Source: Rhizophagus irregularis (taxonomy: Eukaryota; Glomeromycota; Glomeromycetes; Glomerales; Glomeraceae). Taken from it: a stretch of DNA of 64,000 nt. The position numbers and the translations under genes are program-made. Positions 1 through 9,829 of the stretch are shown here, piece after piece. Numbering within the stretch: position 1 is the first letter of the stretch; the number at the start of each line of letters is the position of its first letter. The notes beneath the pieces were generated by a model. The model did not search any database. It worked only from the letters and a program-made list of their open reading frames with translations, and was not told the origin of the DNA. Location of the stretch: contig NC_089452.1 of assembly GCF_026210795.1 (NCBI RefSeq), positions 992,001 to 1,056,000 on the forward strand, read 5' to 3'.

Positions 1-420
1 TGGTCACGATATGGTTTTACACTGCCACGATAAGTTTAACATAATCATATGTATAAAGTTACTGCATATTAAGGAAATCGACACCTGATTTAATCGGGTC
101 ATACAAAAATAGTATTGAAATCGTAAATACAAATTAAAGTTATAATTAACACATATTTAAGTTATAATAAATATATGTTTAAGTTATAGTAAACAAATAT
201 TAAAGTTGTAGTAAAGTTATAATTTATTTATTTTAAATATATTGTAAAGTGTTCTATAAACTTTATTAAACAAATATTAAAATTGTAGTAAAGTTATAGT
301 TAATTTATTTTAAATAAGTTGTAAAGAAATATTAAAGTATTCTATTCTAAAACTAATCATACTCAAATCTATTATTATTCAACAAAGTTATTTTATTAAT
401 ATAAATTATTCTATAAATGT
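1..420. other. A+T-rich intergenic stretch with a direct repeat
   Basis: No gene is visible. Two imperfect copies of a roughly 56-base segment lie at 194-250 and 271-326, both beginning CAAATATTAAA and ending TTGTAAAG. A short segment at about 76-90 reads AAATCGACACCTGA and matches the terminus of the MITE at 5605-6011, so it may be a decayed end of the same family. Confidence 0.5.
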
Positions 421-429
421 AAAATCCCT

Positions 430-2340
430 TATTAACTCTATGAATGATATTCATCCCACACGTCCAAAGTTCCCAAAAAATAGCCGTCTAAAAAAAAAAA
501 GAGAGGATGTTAGTAACGTTTCGTTAAAAAATAATGTTTGCAAAAATCCACTCACCGAAATCCACATCTGTTCAAAACGAAAAGCAGTCTAAATTACAAA
601 ATGCAAAACACCTTCGAAACCCATATAACCGATCCAAGATCCTACAAAAAAAAGCAACAAGAAATGTTAGTTAACGTTTCTAAAAGAAAAATAAAAAAAA
701 TTGTTTCGAAGTAAAGTGGAACTTCAAAACTTACCCCTAATTGTATTGCATGTCAGATGAACTGAATAAAATGAAAGAAGCTAACTAAAAAATTGAAGAG
801 ACCTGCAAAATAGACAAAAGAAGAAACGGTTAGTATCTTCAAAACAAAATTAAAAAATAAACTTAAAAAAAGTTTCGAAATGAACCGTTTCGAAACTTAC
901 TGATCAGGACCAGGAAGTCAATTTACCGGTACCTGCAAAAAAAGAAAAAAAAATCAAAAAAAAATCAAAATAATTAAATATATACAGTATAAATAAATAA
1001 ATTTTAAAAAGTTTTGAAGCAAAGATTTGCTTCGAAACTTACCAATTTATTCCAAAACGCCGATGAAATCAACGTCAAGAAATCCAACTGAAGAAATCCA
1101 AGAAGCCAACTTCCAAAGTTCAACGCTAAAAGAACTGGATGCCTACAAAAAAAAAGATAAATTTTTTTTTAAAAAAAACAAGCTAAAAAAATATTATTAC
1201 AAATAAGTTTCAAATAGAAACTTACCATATCACATATTCAAGTCCTAAAGCTGAAAGAACCGATACATACAAAAAAGAGAGAGATTAAAAAAAATAAATT
1301 AAAAAAAAAACGGTTTGAATTTTTGAATCAAAGCTTACCAGACTCAAGTCCCCGAAGAAACTGACACCCACAAAAAAAAAGACAAAAAAATTTTTAAAAA
1401 AAACAAATTTTTTTAAAAAAATTGCAAAGCTCCATTGAGTCCATGCGTTCGAAGACCAGATCCTGAAGAACCAGCAGCCTACAAAAAGAAGAAAAAAATG
1501 GAACGTTATATGTTTCGTTAAAAGAATTATTTACAAAAAGTAAAAAACTCCATCACCGAATTTCCCTCCTTATAGTCCAAGCTGGCACTCTACAAAAAAT
1601 ACGAAAAGAAATGTTAGTTCGTTTCCCATATTTAAAATAAAAAAAAGTCCTCTTCCTCCTTCCTCTTTCCCCATTTCTTACCTTAAAGTCCGTACTCCTA
1701 TGTGTCCTATAAAAAAAATACCAAAAAAATGTTAGTTTGTTTCTTAAAAATAAAAAGAAAATAAATCCCCCTTCCATTTCTTACCTTAAAGTCTGGTTTG
1801 TGTTCAAGCCGGCATCCTATAAAAAAACAATGAAAAAGAAACGTTAGTTCGTTTCTTAAATTTAAAATAACAGAATCCTCTTCTTCCTTCCCTTTCCCCA
1901 TTTCTTACCTTAAAGTCCTTACTCATCTTTCTATCAACGTCGGTCAATTTTCTTATATCTGATATGTTCCTCCTACAAGTCCTATAAAAAAAATAACAAA
2001 AAAAATTTAGTTTGTTTCTTAAAAATAAAAAGAAAATAAATCCTCCTTCGTTTCTTACTTTAAAGTCCGATTTTGTGACCACCAGCTCCTGCAAAATAAA
2101 ACAATAAAAAAGAAATGTTAGTTCGTTGTTTATATTAAAAAAAAAGATAAAATAGATTTTAAAAAGTTTTGAAGCAAAGATTTGCTTCAAAACTTACTGA
2201 TTCATTCCAAGATGTTGATCTACAGCAAGGTACCATCCTACAAAAAAGAACACTGAAGCCAAGTGGCGTCCAACGCCAAGAAATCCAACTAAAAAGTCCA
2301 ATGCTGAAGGAACTGGATACCTACAAAAAAAAAAGAGAAA
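430..2340 (-). repeat. Array of short exon-like modules (minus strand)
   Basis: On the minus strand this stretch contains about ten short segments of 25-110 bases. Most are bounded by a good 5' splice signal (GTAAG, seen on the plus strand as CTTAC) and a pyrimidine tract ending TAG or CAG (seen as CTA or CTG followed by an A-rich run). Examples are 901-932, 1042-1151, 1682-1706, 1785-1816, 1909-1981, 2059-2088 and 2198-2317. Segments 1042-1151 and 2198-2317 are related to each other, as are the four at 1682-2088. Segment lengths do not keep a common phase, and modules near 1240-1380 have lost one splice signal. It could be a decayed multi-exon gene, a non-coding transcript or a tandem repeat that merely carries splice-like ends. 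No known protein was recognised. Confidence 0.4.
1682..2088 (-). repeat. Four tandem module copies ending in Asp-Phe-Lys plus donor
   Basis: Four segments on the minus strand (2059-2088, 1909-1981, 1785-1816, 1682-1706) all end in codons that can be read Asp-Phe-Lys (GACTTTAAR) directly followed by GTAAGAAA. Each is preceded by a TTTTATAG or TTTTGCAG acceptor. The intron-like spacers are also alike (a pyrimidine tract then GTTAGTTYGTTTCTT on the plus strand). Lengths are 30, 73, 32 and 25 bases, so they cannot all be joined in one open frame as they stand. The similarity of both module and spacer shows duplication of module plus spacer together. Confidence 0.5.
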
Positions 2341-2399
2341 ATTTAAAAAAATAAATTAAAAAAAAAATATGTAAGTTTCGAAATGAAGCTTACAGTACT

Positions 2400-2645
2400 T
2401 CAAAGAAAAAGAGGCGGAAAAAAGGCGTGAGGAAAAAGTAGAAAGGAAGGGGAGAATGAAAGGGAAAGGGAAGAACGAAAGGGAAGGGGAAGGACGAAAG
2501 GGAAGGAGATGAAAGAGTCTAAAAAAAGGCGGGAAAAGGTGTGAGAAAAAGATAGAAAAGGAAGGGGAGAACGAAAGGGAAAGGGAAGAACGAAAGTGAA
2601 AAGGAAGTACGAAAGGAAGGGGATGAAAGAGTCTAAAAAAAGGTA
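2400..2645. repeat. Purine-rich minisatellite
   Basis: A degenerate tandem array of GGGAARGACGAAAGGGAAGG-type units, nearly pure A and G on the plus strand. A similar purine block occurs at 21725-21865. It leaves a long open frame on the minus strand rich in Leu, Pro, Phe and Ser, which is what such a repeat produces by chance; I do not call it a gene. It could form triplex or other non-B DNA. Confidence 0.7.
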
Positions 2646-2899
2646 AAAAAAAGTTTAATTTTGCCATTGTTCAAAAACGTGATGATTCACATGATCAATC
2701 GGCAAAAATTTTACCCGCAAGAATGCAAGATCAAATAATAGATCATTACTAATTTGGGTCGAATAATTAATTTTGACCCGAATTTTTATAAGGTTTTATT
2801 AAGATTAATATTGATTAAATAAAAAATTGTCAAGTAATATTTAATGCATCGAAAACTTATCTTGAATTGGTTTTTTCGACTAAATTTTGATGACAATTA

Positions 2900-2943
2900 C
2901 CATCTATTCACCACCTATTCACCGCCTATTCACCACCTATTTA
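2900..2943. repeat. 11-base minisatellite, four copies
   Basis: Four consecutive 11-base units (CCATCTATTCA, CCACCTATTCA, CCGCCTATTCA, CCACCTATTTA) differing by one or two bases each. No function is evident. Confidence 0.8.
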
Positions 2944-3087
2944 ATAGCATTTTACAACTTCGTAAAGATATGTTATCGAAAATTTCATGAGATCGTTTGA
3001 TACCATGTCGTCACATGTTGGTCAATAGATCATTGTGATTTGATGGCGATTTCTTAACTGCATGGTAACAAATCACGGGTTTCTGCA

Positions 3088-3338
3088 ATGTATACTAGTA
3101 GAGCATTTACATTTAATAATTTATTACCGGAACCTGTAAATAAAGGTAGGTATTTTCTATTTTAAAAACTTTTTTTTTTAAAAATAATTATTGCCTAATT
3201 TTTTGTTGTTCAGTTTTAATAGATTATGAAACTAAATTAATTGGTTCGGAAATTCCTAACTCAATACAATTAAAAGGTATTATAATATAATTTACTATTC
3301 AATTTATGCATTAACAATGAAAATACGGTTGATAATTA
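3088..3338 (+). pseudogene. Relic of kinase C-terminal tail exons
   Basis: The segment 3088-3145 translates as a tail beginning Met-Tyr-Thr-Ser-Arg-Ala-Phe-Thr-Phe-Asn-Asn, nearly identical to the tail of the tandem kinases at 11790 and 16426, and ends at a phase-1 donor (AAAG then GTAGGT). After a short intron a 54-base exon at 3223-3276 (ATTATGAAAC to ATTAAAAG) matches the 54-base third exon of those kinases in length, phase and sequence. A final segment near 3316-3338 ends in TAA in the same context as theirs. The kinase domain itself is absent, so this is the 3' remnant of a deleted or truncated kinase copy. Confidence 0.75.
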
Positions 3339-3339
3339 A

Positions 3340-4510
3340 AAAAATTAAATATTTAAATAAAAGACAAGCATGAATATCTTACATATGATGTATTTCAAAT
3401 ATAAATAATCATTAAGTTTTTATATTACTTATCTATAAGCTATAATACGATGAGCGATTTCTTTAACTACAATATAAGCTAGTATTGCGAAGATAAATAA
3501 ATAAGTTATGATAGTATTCAGAATAAATCTTGAATCGTCAAAAAATTAGTGATTAGTATTTGTTTCAAGTTAAACGATTCTGATGAAGCAGTAATAACTA
3601 TGAAATTAATTACTATCGAATTTATGGAGTTGATGATCGACGACTTATCACATTACGAAGCCCGCTGCCCGCATTTCGATCTTCAAGAACGTCAAAATAT
3701 ACCACGAAATGTAATCTCCATGATAAAGATATAAAAAAAAGAATTTGCTAAATTCGTTCGGGAGATCTATATTAAGATATATACTTGGTTATCGCGTATG
3801 AAAAGCTCAGGGATTAGCCAAGATAAGTAAACATTGTTTGCATGATAATAAAATAAAGAGAGAGATCATAGGACCTGATAAAGCTACAGTAATCTACGGT
3901 GAAAGGAATTTTATTTTAGACCTTAATTATAGGTGGATATGAACGATAGTATAAAGAGATATTAACGAGTATAGAGAAAGTTTGGTATACAGAACTTTAG
4001 AGATTTATGAGACTGGAGCTATACGAAATTTATTTTCATATTTTTCTAATAGTGGAATATATTCGATAAGATAATTCCGTACATGTTATGTATGAGCTTT
4101 ATTATATAGCGTGTGTCAATATAGAACCACTTGTGTAATAATAATTCGTGATGATCAATGAATATCTGCGGCTTCCCGTGAAACAACTATTACTCAATAA
4201 ATAACATTTATAAAATTTATCGAGTCATAAAATTTATAGAAATAAAGTTTTAATGAAGTTAACTCTATTGATAAATATAAAGAAAGTATTGGTTAAATAG
4301 TATTTTAAAACTGCAAAATAAACTATTATCAATTCATATTAGACTGTATAAAATACAATTAAAGTTCTAACGTTTGACCATCGCTATTACAATTCTCTAA
4401 GAAATCAATTTGGAAATTCAATAATAAAAATATAAAATAAAACATTTGTAATCATTTATTTCGATAAATAAATAATATAACGAAATAAAAAATAATAGCA
4501 TTTTTAATAA
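3340..4510. other. Unassigned intergenic stretch
   Basis: No convincing gene. A 61-codon open frame at 3549-3734 has no recognisable motif or splice context. The sequence around 3640-4060 is less A+T-rich and less repetitive than its neighbours and could be a decayed unknown gene or inserted organelle-type DNA, but I found nothing to settle this. Confidence 0.3.
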
Positions 4511-4514
4511 TTAA

Positions 4515-4735
4515 AGATTTTTTTTTTTTTAAACTGTAACGCATCTCTTTATTAAAGATAGATATCCTAAAACGAAATACCTAGAGCCGCACGTGCAAAC
4601 ACGATACGGCTCTATAACAGAGTTCAATCTATCCTAAAAACAAATAAAACAAAAATAAGAAATAAATAAAAAAACAAACCCGTTACAAACTAAACTAATC
4701 TGGACCTAACTAAAATACTATCCACTAATTAATGC
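4515..4735 (-). mobile_element. LINE-like 3' end with poly(A) tail (minus strand)
   Basis: Read on the minus strand, the segment contains AATAAAG and then, about fifteen bases later, a run of 13 A (plus-strand T run at 4518-4530). This is the signature of a retrotransposed transcript end. An inverted repeat (AGAGCCG near 4583 and CGGCTCT near 4606) forms a small hairpin. The 5' boundary cannot be seen and no reverse transcriptase frame is present. The element at 42810 has the same arrangement, including ATGCGTT-type sequence between the signal and the A run. Confidence 0.45.
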
Positions 4736-5022
4736 AATGCAGAGAAAAATTTACGAGAAAATTTGTTATAAAAAACTGAAACCTAAGCTGAAAATATCAG
4801 AAGGAGCCCAACAGCCCCTCGTCCAGTATCTATTATCCCAACTTCTTCCCTCATCAAGTTTGTCCCTACAAAAAGAAAAAGTTAGTTCTAATCTAAATTT
4901 TATACTATATCTCGTTTGCATCTAAATGAAATTTTTTATCGGTAAATTTTATACGTGTAATCACGTGACTTCGGTTTTTAAGATGCAAAATTCCTTCCTT
5001 TAATATCCGTCCCCCCCTCTAT

Positions 5023-5586
5023 TTATCCTTGCTTCTTCACTTTTTTTATTACTTCTTCCTTCTTCAATTCTCTCGGCGGTGGCGACTCTAAGATCGGGCG
5101 TTTCTCTCCTATTTCTTTTTCGTCTGTCTTGCGATTTTCGTCCTTTAGTCTTTTTTTGAAATCATCGTTAAGTGTGGTGTATTCGCGCATTATATCGCTT
5201 TGTTCCTCCATACTGATGACTCTCTGACCCAGCATCATGAAATTATACGACTTCATAGCACAGCTTTTAACTTGTCCTGGCTCATTTAATCCGTGTTCAT
5301 TCTTTATCAATCGCAAGGCATCTCGATTAATTTTTTCCCATTCCATATCATTAGAGGTTTGCATAAAAATCTTCTCTAATTCCTCTAATTTGTCTCTCAC
5401 TTTCGATGCATCACCGGACTCGTTTTTGGATGCTTGACAAGGAGCGTACTCGATCATCTTTTTTTTCGCTCTATAATCTTTTATGATCTTAACAACTTCG
5501 TCTGGTGCTACATTATCACATTTAGAGGTTACTTGATAATTAAAAATTTCAATTGCGAGGTTAACTCTACTTTTATAATTATCCAT
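5023..5586 (-). CDS. Hypothetical charged, probably coiled-coil protein
   Basis: An open frame of 187 codons if it starts at the Met at 5586 (Met-Asp-Asn-Tyr-Lys-Ser-Arg). The frame continues open upstream to 5742, but those 52 codons lie largely inside the adjacent MITE (5605-6011), so the upstream Met is either transposon-supplied or not used. The protein is rich in Lys, Glu, Asp and Arg, has heptad-like stretches in the middle (the Leu-Glu-Glu-Leu-Glu-Lys region), and ends in a Lys-rich tail with Pro-Pro-Pro-Arg-Glu. A short segment (Val-Ala-Pro-Asp-Glu-Val-Val-Lys-Ile-Ile) loosely resembles Thr-Pro-Glu-Lys-Val-Val-Glu-Val-Val in the product at 51824. No domain was recognised. A missing upstream exon is possible. 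Confidence 0.5.
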   Translation of the reverse strand: MDNYKSRVNLAIEIFNYQVTSKCDNVAPDEVVKIIKDYRAKKKMIEYAPCQASKNESGDASKVRDKLEELEKIFMQTSNDMEWEKINRDALRLIKNEHGLNEPGQVKSCAMKSYNFMMLGQRVISMEEQSDIMREYTTLNDDFKKRLKDENRKTDEKEIGEKRPILESPPPRELKKEEVIKKVKKQG

Positions 5587-5604
5587 ATAATTATAAATGT
5601 TGTA

Positions 5605-6011
5605 CCTCGGGTGTCGATTTGCGTCAGTTGATAACTGACGCATGTCACTTGTAAGCTGTAACACATAATAAAGTCTTCTATAATAAAAACTTCTTTTATT
5701 AATGAAATCGGTTTTTATTCTATGAGTAAACTTATATATCACAATGAATTATACATATTATGAAAATTTCATACTCGTGAAATTTATATACAGTATATTG
5801 TAAAATTTACTTGAAAATTATTTGTCATGGATTTGAGTCTAATCAATTTAACATTTTAGGATTACATATTTTTAATGAGATAAATAAATTTATTTAATAA
5901 TAAGAATTTATTAAGACTGGAAAATTTAATGTTTAATGTTATGTGACAGGTGACGCGCGTCAGGTATCTGACGCACGTCAGCCATCAACTGACACAAATC
6001 GACACCTGAGG
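5605..6011. mobile_element. MITE with ~40-base terminal inverted repeats
   Basis: The left end (CCTCGGGTGTCGATTTGCGT...) and the reverse complement of the right end (CCTCAGGTGTCGATTTGTGT...) match over about 40 bases with few differences, and both continue into GTCAGTTGAT and nested CTGACG motifs. The 407-base interior has no coding capacity. A second, end-truncated copy lies at 42495-42800. No clear target duplication was found. Its left end lies 19 bases upstream of the Met chosen for the gene at 5023. Confidence 0.75.
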
Positions 6012-6422
6012 AATAACATACTATGTAAAAGAAAATTAATTATTATATTAAAATAAGTAAATATCACGTAAATATTTATATACTGTACTATGTCACAAAG
6101 TACTAATAAAATTAATTAAAAGAATCAAATCTTTTAGTCGATCAAACATAAACTTATATAGAGCTAAATTAAAGTGATTGGAAATTATACTTTGATTTAT
6201 AATTTTTTATATAAACTATCAATTATACTAAATCAATTAAAAATCATATAGAATATTAGTTAGTAAAAAAATATATATGTATTTATTTTATATTTTATAC
6301 GATCATATCATATTAAGTCTAAGTCTAAGAGAATATAATTATATTAAAAAGTATTCTCATAAAAAAAAAAAACATCATAGGACGTATTTTTTTCCGAATA
6401 TTTATTCTATAGCACATTCTTT

Positions 6423-6815
6423 TCATTTTCTTCTTTTTTTGGGATACGAACGAGTAACATAATTCTTTTGTTCATAACCCACCATATCAATACGTAAATT
6501 ATCCTTCATTCTTTTCATCCGTTTTGACAATATTGGTTGTTCGACTTTTTCCACTTTGACGGGTTCTTTCTTAATTGATCTTGGATGATTTACTTTGCGA
6601 ATAGATGATTTTTTTGGTTTTTCATTCTCCTTCTCATTATCTCTCTCTTCATTATTATTTGGTTTATTTACGATCGCTGGGGGAGCATCAGCAAAATCAA
6701 AGTTCATATCAAGTGTAGGGGATTCAACCACTTCAGTATTTCCGGTCCTCTGATTATCTCGTTTAGTCATTTCATATTGGTATAAAATTTCAAAAAATAG
6801 TTCGAGAGAGTTCAT
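6423..6815 (-). CDS. Hypothetical basic, low-complexity protein
   Basis: A 130-codon open frame starting at 6815; an internal Met at codon 16 (6770) is an alternative start. The first fifteen residues are hydrophobic and aromatic, the middle is acidic and Asn/Glu-rich (Asn-Asn-Asn-Glu-Glu-Arg-Asp), and the last third is strongly basic. It ends Tyr-Pro-Lys-Lys-Arg-Arg-Lys, which fits a nuclear localisation signal. The alternation of Pro-Lys-Lys and Val-Lys-Val-Glu-Lys motifs suggests a disordered nuclear protein. No domain was recognised, and there is no visible intron. Confidence 0.5.
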   Translation of the reverse strand: MNSLELFFEILYQYEMTKRDNQRTGNTEVVESPTLDMNFDFADAPPAIVNKPNNNEERDNEKENEKPKKSSIRKVNHPRSIKKEPVKVEKVEQPILSKRMKRMKDNLRIDMVGYEQKNYVTRSYPKKRRK

Positions 6816-6819
6816 TTTT

Positions 6820-8360
6820 AAAAGGAAAATGTTATAAAAAACAAACGAATAACGAATAATATGACAAGTGATGAATATTTTAATTAGTTTCTTCGATATA
6901 ATTATTTTAGAAAATATTAGTAGTATCTTTTTTTGTTTTTTTTTTTTAAAAAAAAAAGAATAGAATAGAGGAAAAAACCAAGAAAGGAAAACAAGCTATA
7001 GAATATCTTAAATACCTTTTTCTGAATTCATAGTTAATCATCATTACTTCTTTTATATATATACTGTATGTATTTATCATCTGTTATGTTCATTGTAACA
7101 CTGACCTCAATAACCATTGGACCAAGCCATTCAGTGTGGAAGAAAGTAACATAATATTAAGTAATGCAGAAGCAAATGCATGATTTTATGCATAATCGAT
7201 TTAATCACGATTTTAATTAATATCGTAAATAAAAGTAAATCGAAATCTGCGATATTTTAATACATTTTAAATGTGTAACGAGGTAATTCTTTTTTCCTAC
7301 AAGTTAAATATTTCAGATACCGATATTTACAGTACAACTTTAAATTAATCAAAAATTTTATTATTAAAAACTTGTTTTACGTAATATTAAGCTAACTAAA
7401 AATGCGTAACGTAAAAAATATATGTTAAGACTAATTTTCAAACCTCGGAAAATTACCGTCGAAACCCGAAACAGTAACTGGAATATAGATAAAAATAATT
7501 TACCTCATATTGGTAAAGTTAAAATAGACAATTTATAATTTATTAACAAAAAACTTAATCATACAAGTTTCCTTCATACATACAAATTATAAAGTAAGTT
7601 GTCTCGACTAAATATTAAATATCTTTATGGATCCATTTCTTTCATATTCCGGTGAAACAAAAAAAAAAAAACTTTTTTTGAGAACACGAAAAAACAAAAC
7701 AAACAATTTTCAATTAAACTTTGGAATCGGTTATAATTTTCTTTAATATAATTAGTGCAAATTGAACGCTCAAAATTGAAATTTTGACCATGGTATAAAA
7801 TAATTGGTGCGTAGTGCGTATGGTTGTATTAGTATGAAACTGTTATTCCATCAAACCATATTTCCAGTTATTTACTCAACATTGGGTTTGTAAGTACAGT
7901 ACCATGGAACAGATAAATAGGGTAAATATCCGTCAGTAAATTGGTATTTTGGTATAACAGAACATGTTTAACATATGTGCGGCAAATCATTTTGTACATT
8001 TGTAATATCCAATTGTTTCAAAATCTTGTGCATTCTTGCATCTGCTGATCAACATATTCTAGGTGTACAGCTATTGGTTCTTGACGCTTCGGTAAACATT
8101 GACAGGTAACGGGTACACAAATTGTATCAGGGGATAAGAAAGTTTAGCAAGGTTTAACAAGGTGTATAGGAAACTATCACAGTGATTCAAATCAGAATTA
8201 TTGGGCCAATGCTCATATCACTACATACCTCACTATACCCGATTTCTTACGATTTACTACACGCTATAACGCCATATGTGATTTATTTATTATTATTATT
8301 TTATTTATTTATTTAAATTATTCAAATACATCAAATAATTCCTAAAAATAATATAATCTA
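6820..8360. other. Intergenic, no gene seen
   Basis: A+T-rich sequence with T and A homopolymers at about 6928-6958 and 7660-7680. The part from about 7800 to 8270 is less A+T-rich but carries no open frame or clear inverted repeat. A (TTA/TTTA)n run at 8284-8320 precedes the 3' end of the F-box gene. Confidence 0.4.
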
Positions 8361-8362
8361 GT

Positions 8363-9820
8363 TTAATGATTTATAATTTCAAATTTTTTAATAATTCCCA
8401 ATTTTTTATATTTTTCAATCATTTTCATATTTTCATCATTTTTTAATCTATTAATATAAGAATCATCAATATTATTAAATTTTCCAATCATAGTAAAATA
8501 AAAAGATTTTTGTTGTAAACGATTTTTCCAATTAATAAAAAATTCTTCTAAATCATCAGGAGTTAATTGAGAATAAGAATAATATAATAATTTTAATTTA
8601 AAAAAATTTTTAGGAGAATATTCAGCTAAAGCACCTAAAATATCTCTTTCACTTAAACCATAATTATAATGAGTTTCAAAACATTCTAATTGTTGACATC
8701 TATTAAAAAATATTTTTAAAGATTCAACTTTTTTAAATAAAGTTGATAATAATTTTAAATTAGGACAATATCTTGAAATTTTTAAATTTAATAAATCATT
8801 AACAGGTAAAATAGGTAAAGTATAATTAATATAAAATTCTTTTAAATTTTTACCATTATTTTTTAAAAATTTAATTAAAATATCAACTTTAGGATATCTA
8901 TAAGGAAATTTTAAAATTTGTAAATGAGGAAAAATACTATATTGTAAAATATTATTAATTTCATCAAAATGATCATTCCTTTGAAATGATAAAACAAGTT
9001 CTTGTAAATTTAAAAATTTTGTAATAAATGATAATTTTTTTGTTCTAATTAATAAATTACAAGCTTCCCAATAAATTTTTAATTTAATTATAGTATTTGA
9101 ATGTTTAATTAATGATGGTATAATATCTGACCAATCTGTCATACTAAAAAATGGTTGTGATAATGATAAATTTTTTAAATTATTTTGTGAAATAATTAAA
9201 TTTTTTAAATCTTCAGAAATTGTACCATTAAATTCTATAGTTAATGATTGAATATTAAAACTTATTTGTGATAATTTATAAAAAAATACTGATTTAATAT
9301 CTGAACTACATGTTAATTTGGTTAATCTAGTAAAACAATCTTTTGCTCTTGGGTATCTTATAAATGATAAATTTAATGTATTTGGATTATTATAATATGA
9401 TAATTTTTTTAAATAACTTCTTGTCATAAACATTTTCATTATTTCTTTTGCTAAATATTTTTGATTTTTAAAAACATCAATAATCATTTGTCCAATCATA
9501 TGAATTGAAAGTACTTTACAAAATGATGGATAATCAAAGAAACAACTTTTTGATATTTGTGTAGAATTAAGAATTCCTTTCTCTAATAAATGAGTTTTAG
9601 ATTTATTAGGAAGACAAGCGATTAATGTATTAAGAATTGATGTTTCAACTTTCAATCGATGTTCGTATCCAACTGGAATCCAAATATTTCTCCATAATAT
9701 TCTTACTGAAATTTCACACCAAAGTCGATTAACCAATAAACATGAATGTAAAGTGACTTTATCTTTTTCTAAATATTCAAAAATTTCGTTAAGACAATCA
9801 GCAGGAAGTTGACAAGACAT
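8363..9820 (-). CDS. F-box / leucine-rich repeat protein
   Basis: Intronless gene of 485 codons. The Met at 9820 is chosen because it opens the F-box. The same frame runs upstream to 9916 but encodes only Lys and Phe runs from A and T homopolymers. The F-box spans about residues 4-46 (LPADCLNEIFEYL, then HSCLLVNRLWCEISVRILW), the expected Skp1-binding region of an SCF ubiquitin ligase receptor. The rest is Leu/Asn/Lys-rich with irregular leucine-rich repeats (for example NLQELVLSFQ, NLKLLSTLF), the likely substrate-binding part. Length and layout match the copies at 22678 and 30927. A poly(T)/poly(A) block of about 70 bases lies directly upstream of the start. The partner and target are unknown. 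Confidence 0.85.
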   Translation of the reverse strand: MSCQLPADCLNEIFEYLEKDKVTLHSCLLVNRLWCEISVRILWRNIWIPVGYEHRLKVETSILNTLIACLPNKSKTHLLEKGILNSTQISKSCFFDYPSFCKVLSIHMIGQMIIDVFKNQKYLAKEIMKMFMTRSYLKKLSYYNNPNTLNLSFIRYPRAKDCFTRLTKLTCSSDIKSVFFYKLSQISFNIQSLTIEFNGTISEDLKNLIISQNNLKNLSLSQPFFSMTDWSDIIPSLIKHSNTIIKLKIYWEACNLLIRTKKLSFITKFLNLQELVLSFQRNDHFDEINNILQYSIFPHLQILKFPYRYPKVDILIKFLKNNGKNLKEFYINYTLPILPVNDLLNLKISRYCPNLKLLSTLFKKVESLKIFFNRCQQLECFETHYNYGLSERDILGALAEYSPKNFFKLKLLYYSYSQLTPDDLEEFFINWKNRLQQKSFYFTMIGKFNNIDDSYINRLKNDENMKMIEKYKKLGIIKKFEIINH

Positions 9821-9829
9821 TTTTAATAT

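Noticed and set aside
1553-2190. Several minus-strand frames such as 1804-2190
   Set aside because: They read through splice-like spacers of the module array and have Phe/Lys-rich filler from homopolymers.
2356-2667. 103-codon minus-strand frame (Leu/Pro/Phe/Ser-rich)
   Set aside because: It is the translation of the purine-rich minisatellite; the composition follows from the repeat, although a GTAAGC donor lies near its end.
3549-3734. 61-codon frame with Cys/His residues
   Set aside because: Too short, no start context, splice signal or family motif.
4575-4625. Possible tRNA (hairpin AGAGCCG...CGGCTCT)
   Set aside because: Only one stem; no T-loop GTTCRANNC in the right place and no cloverleaf spacing.
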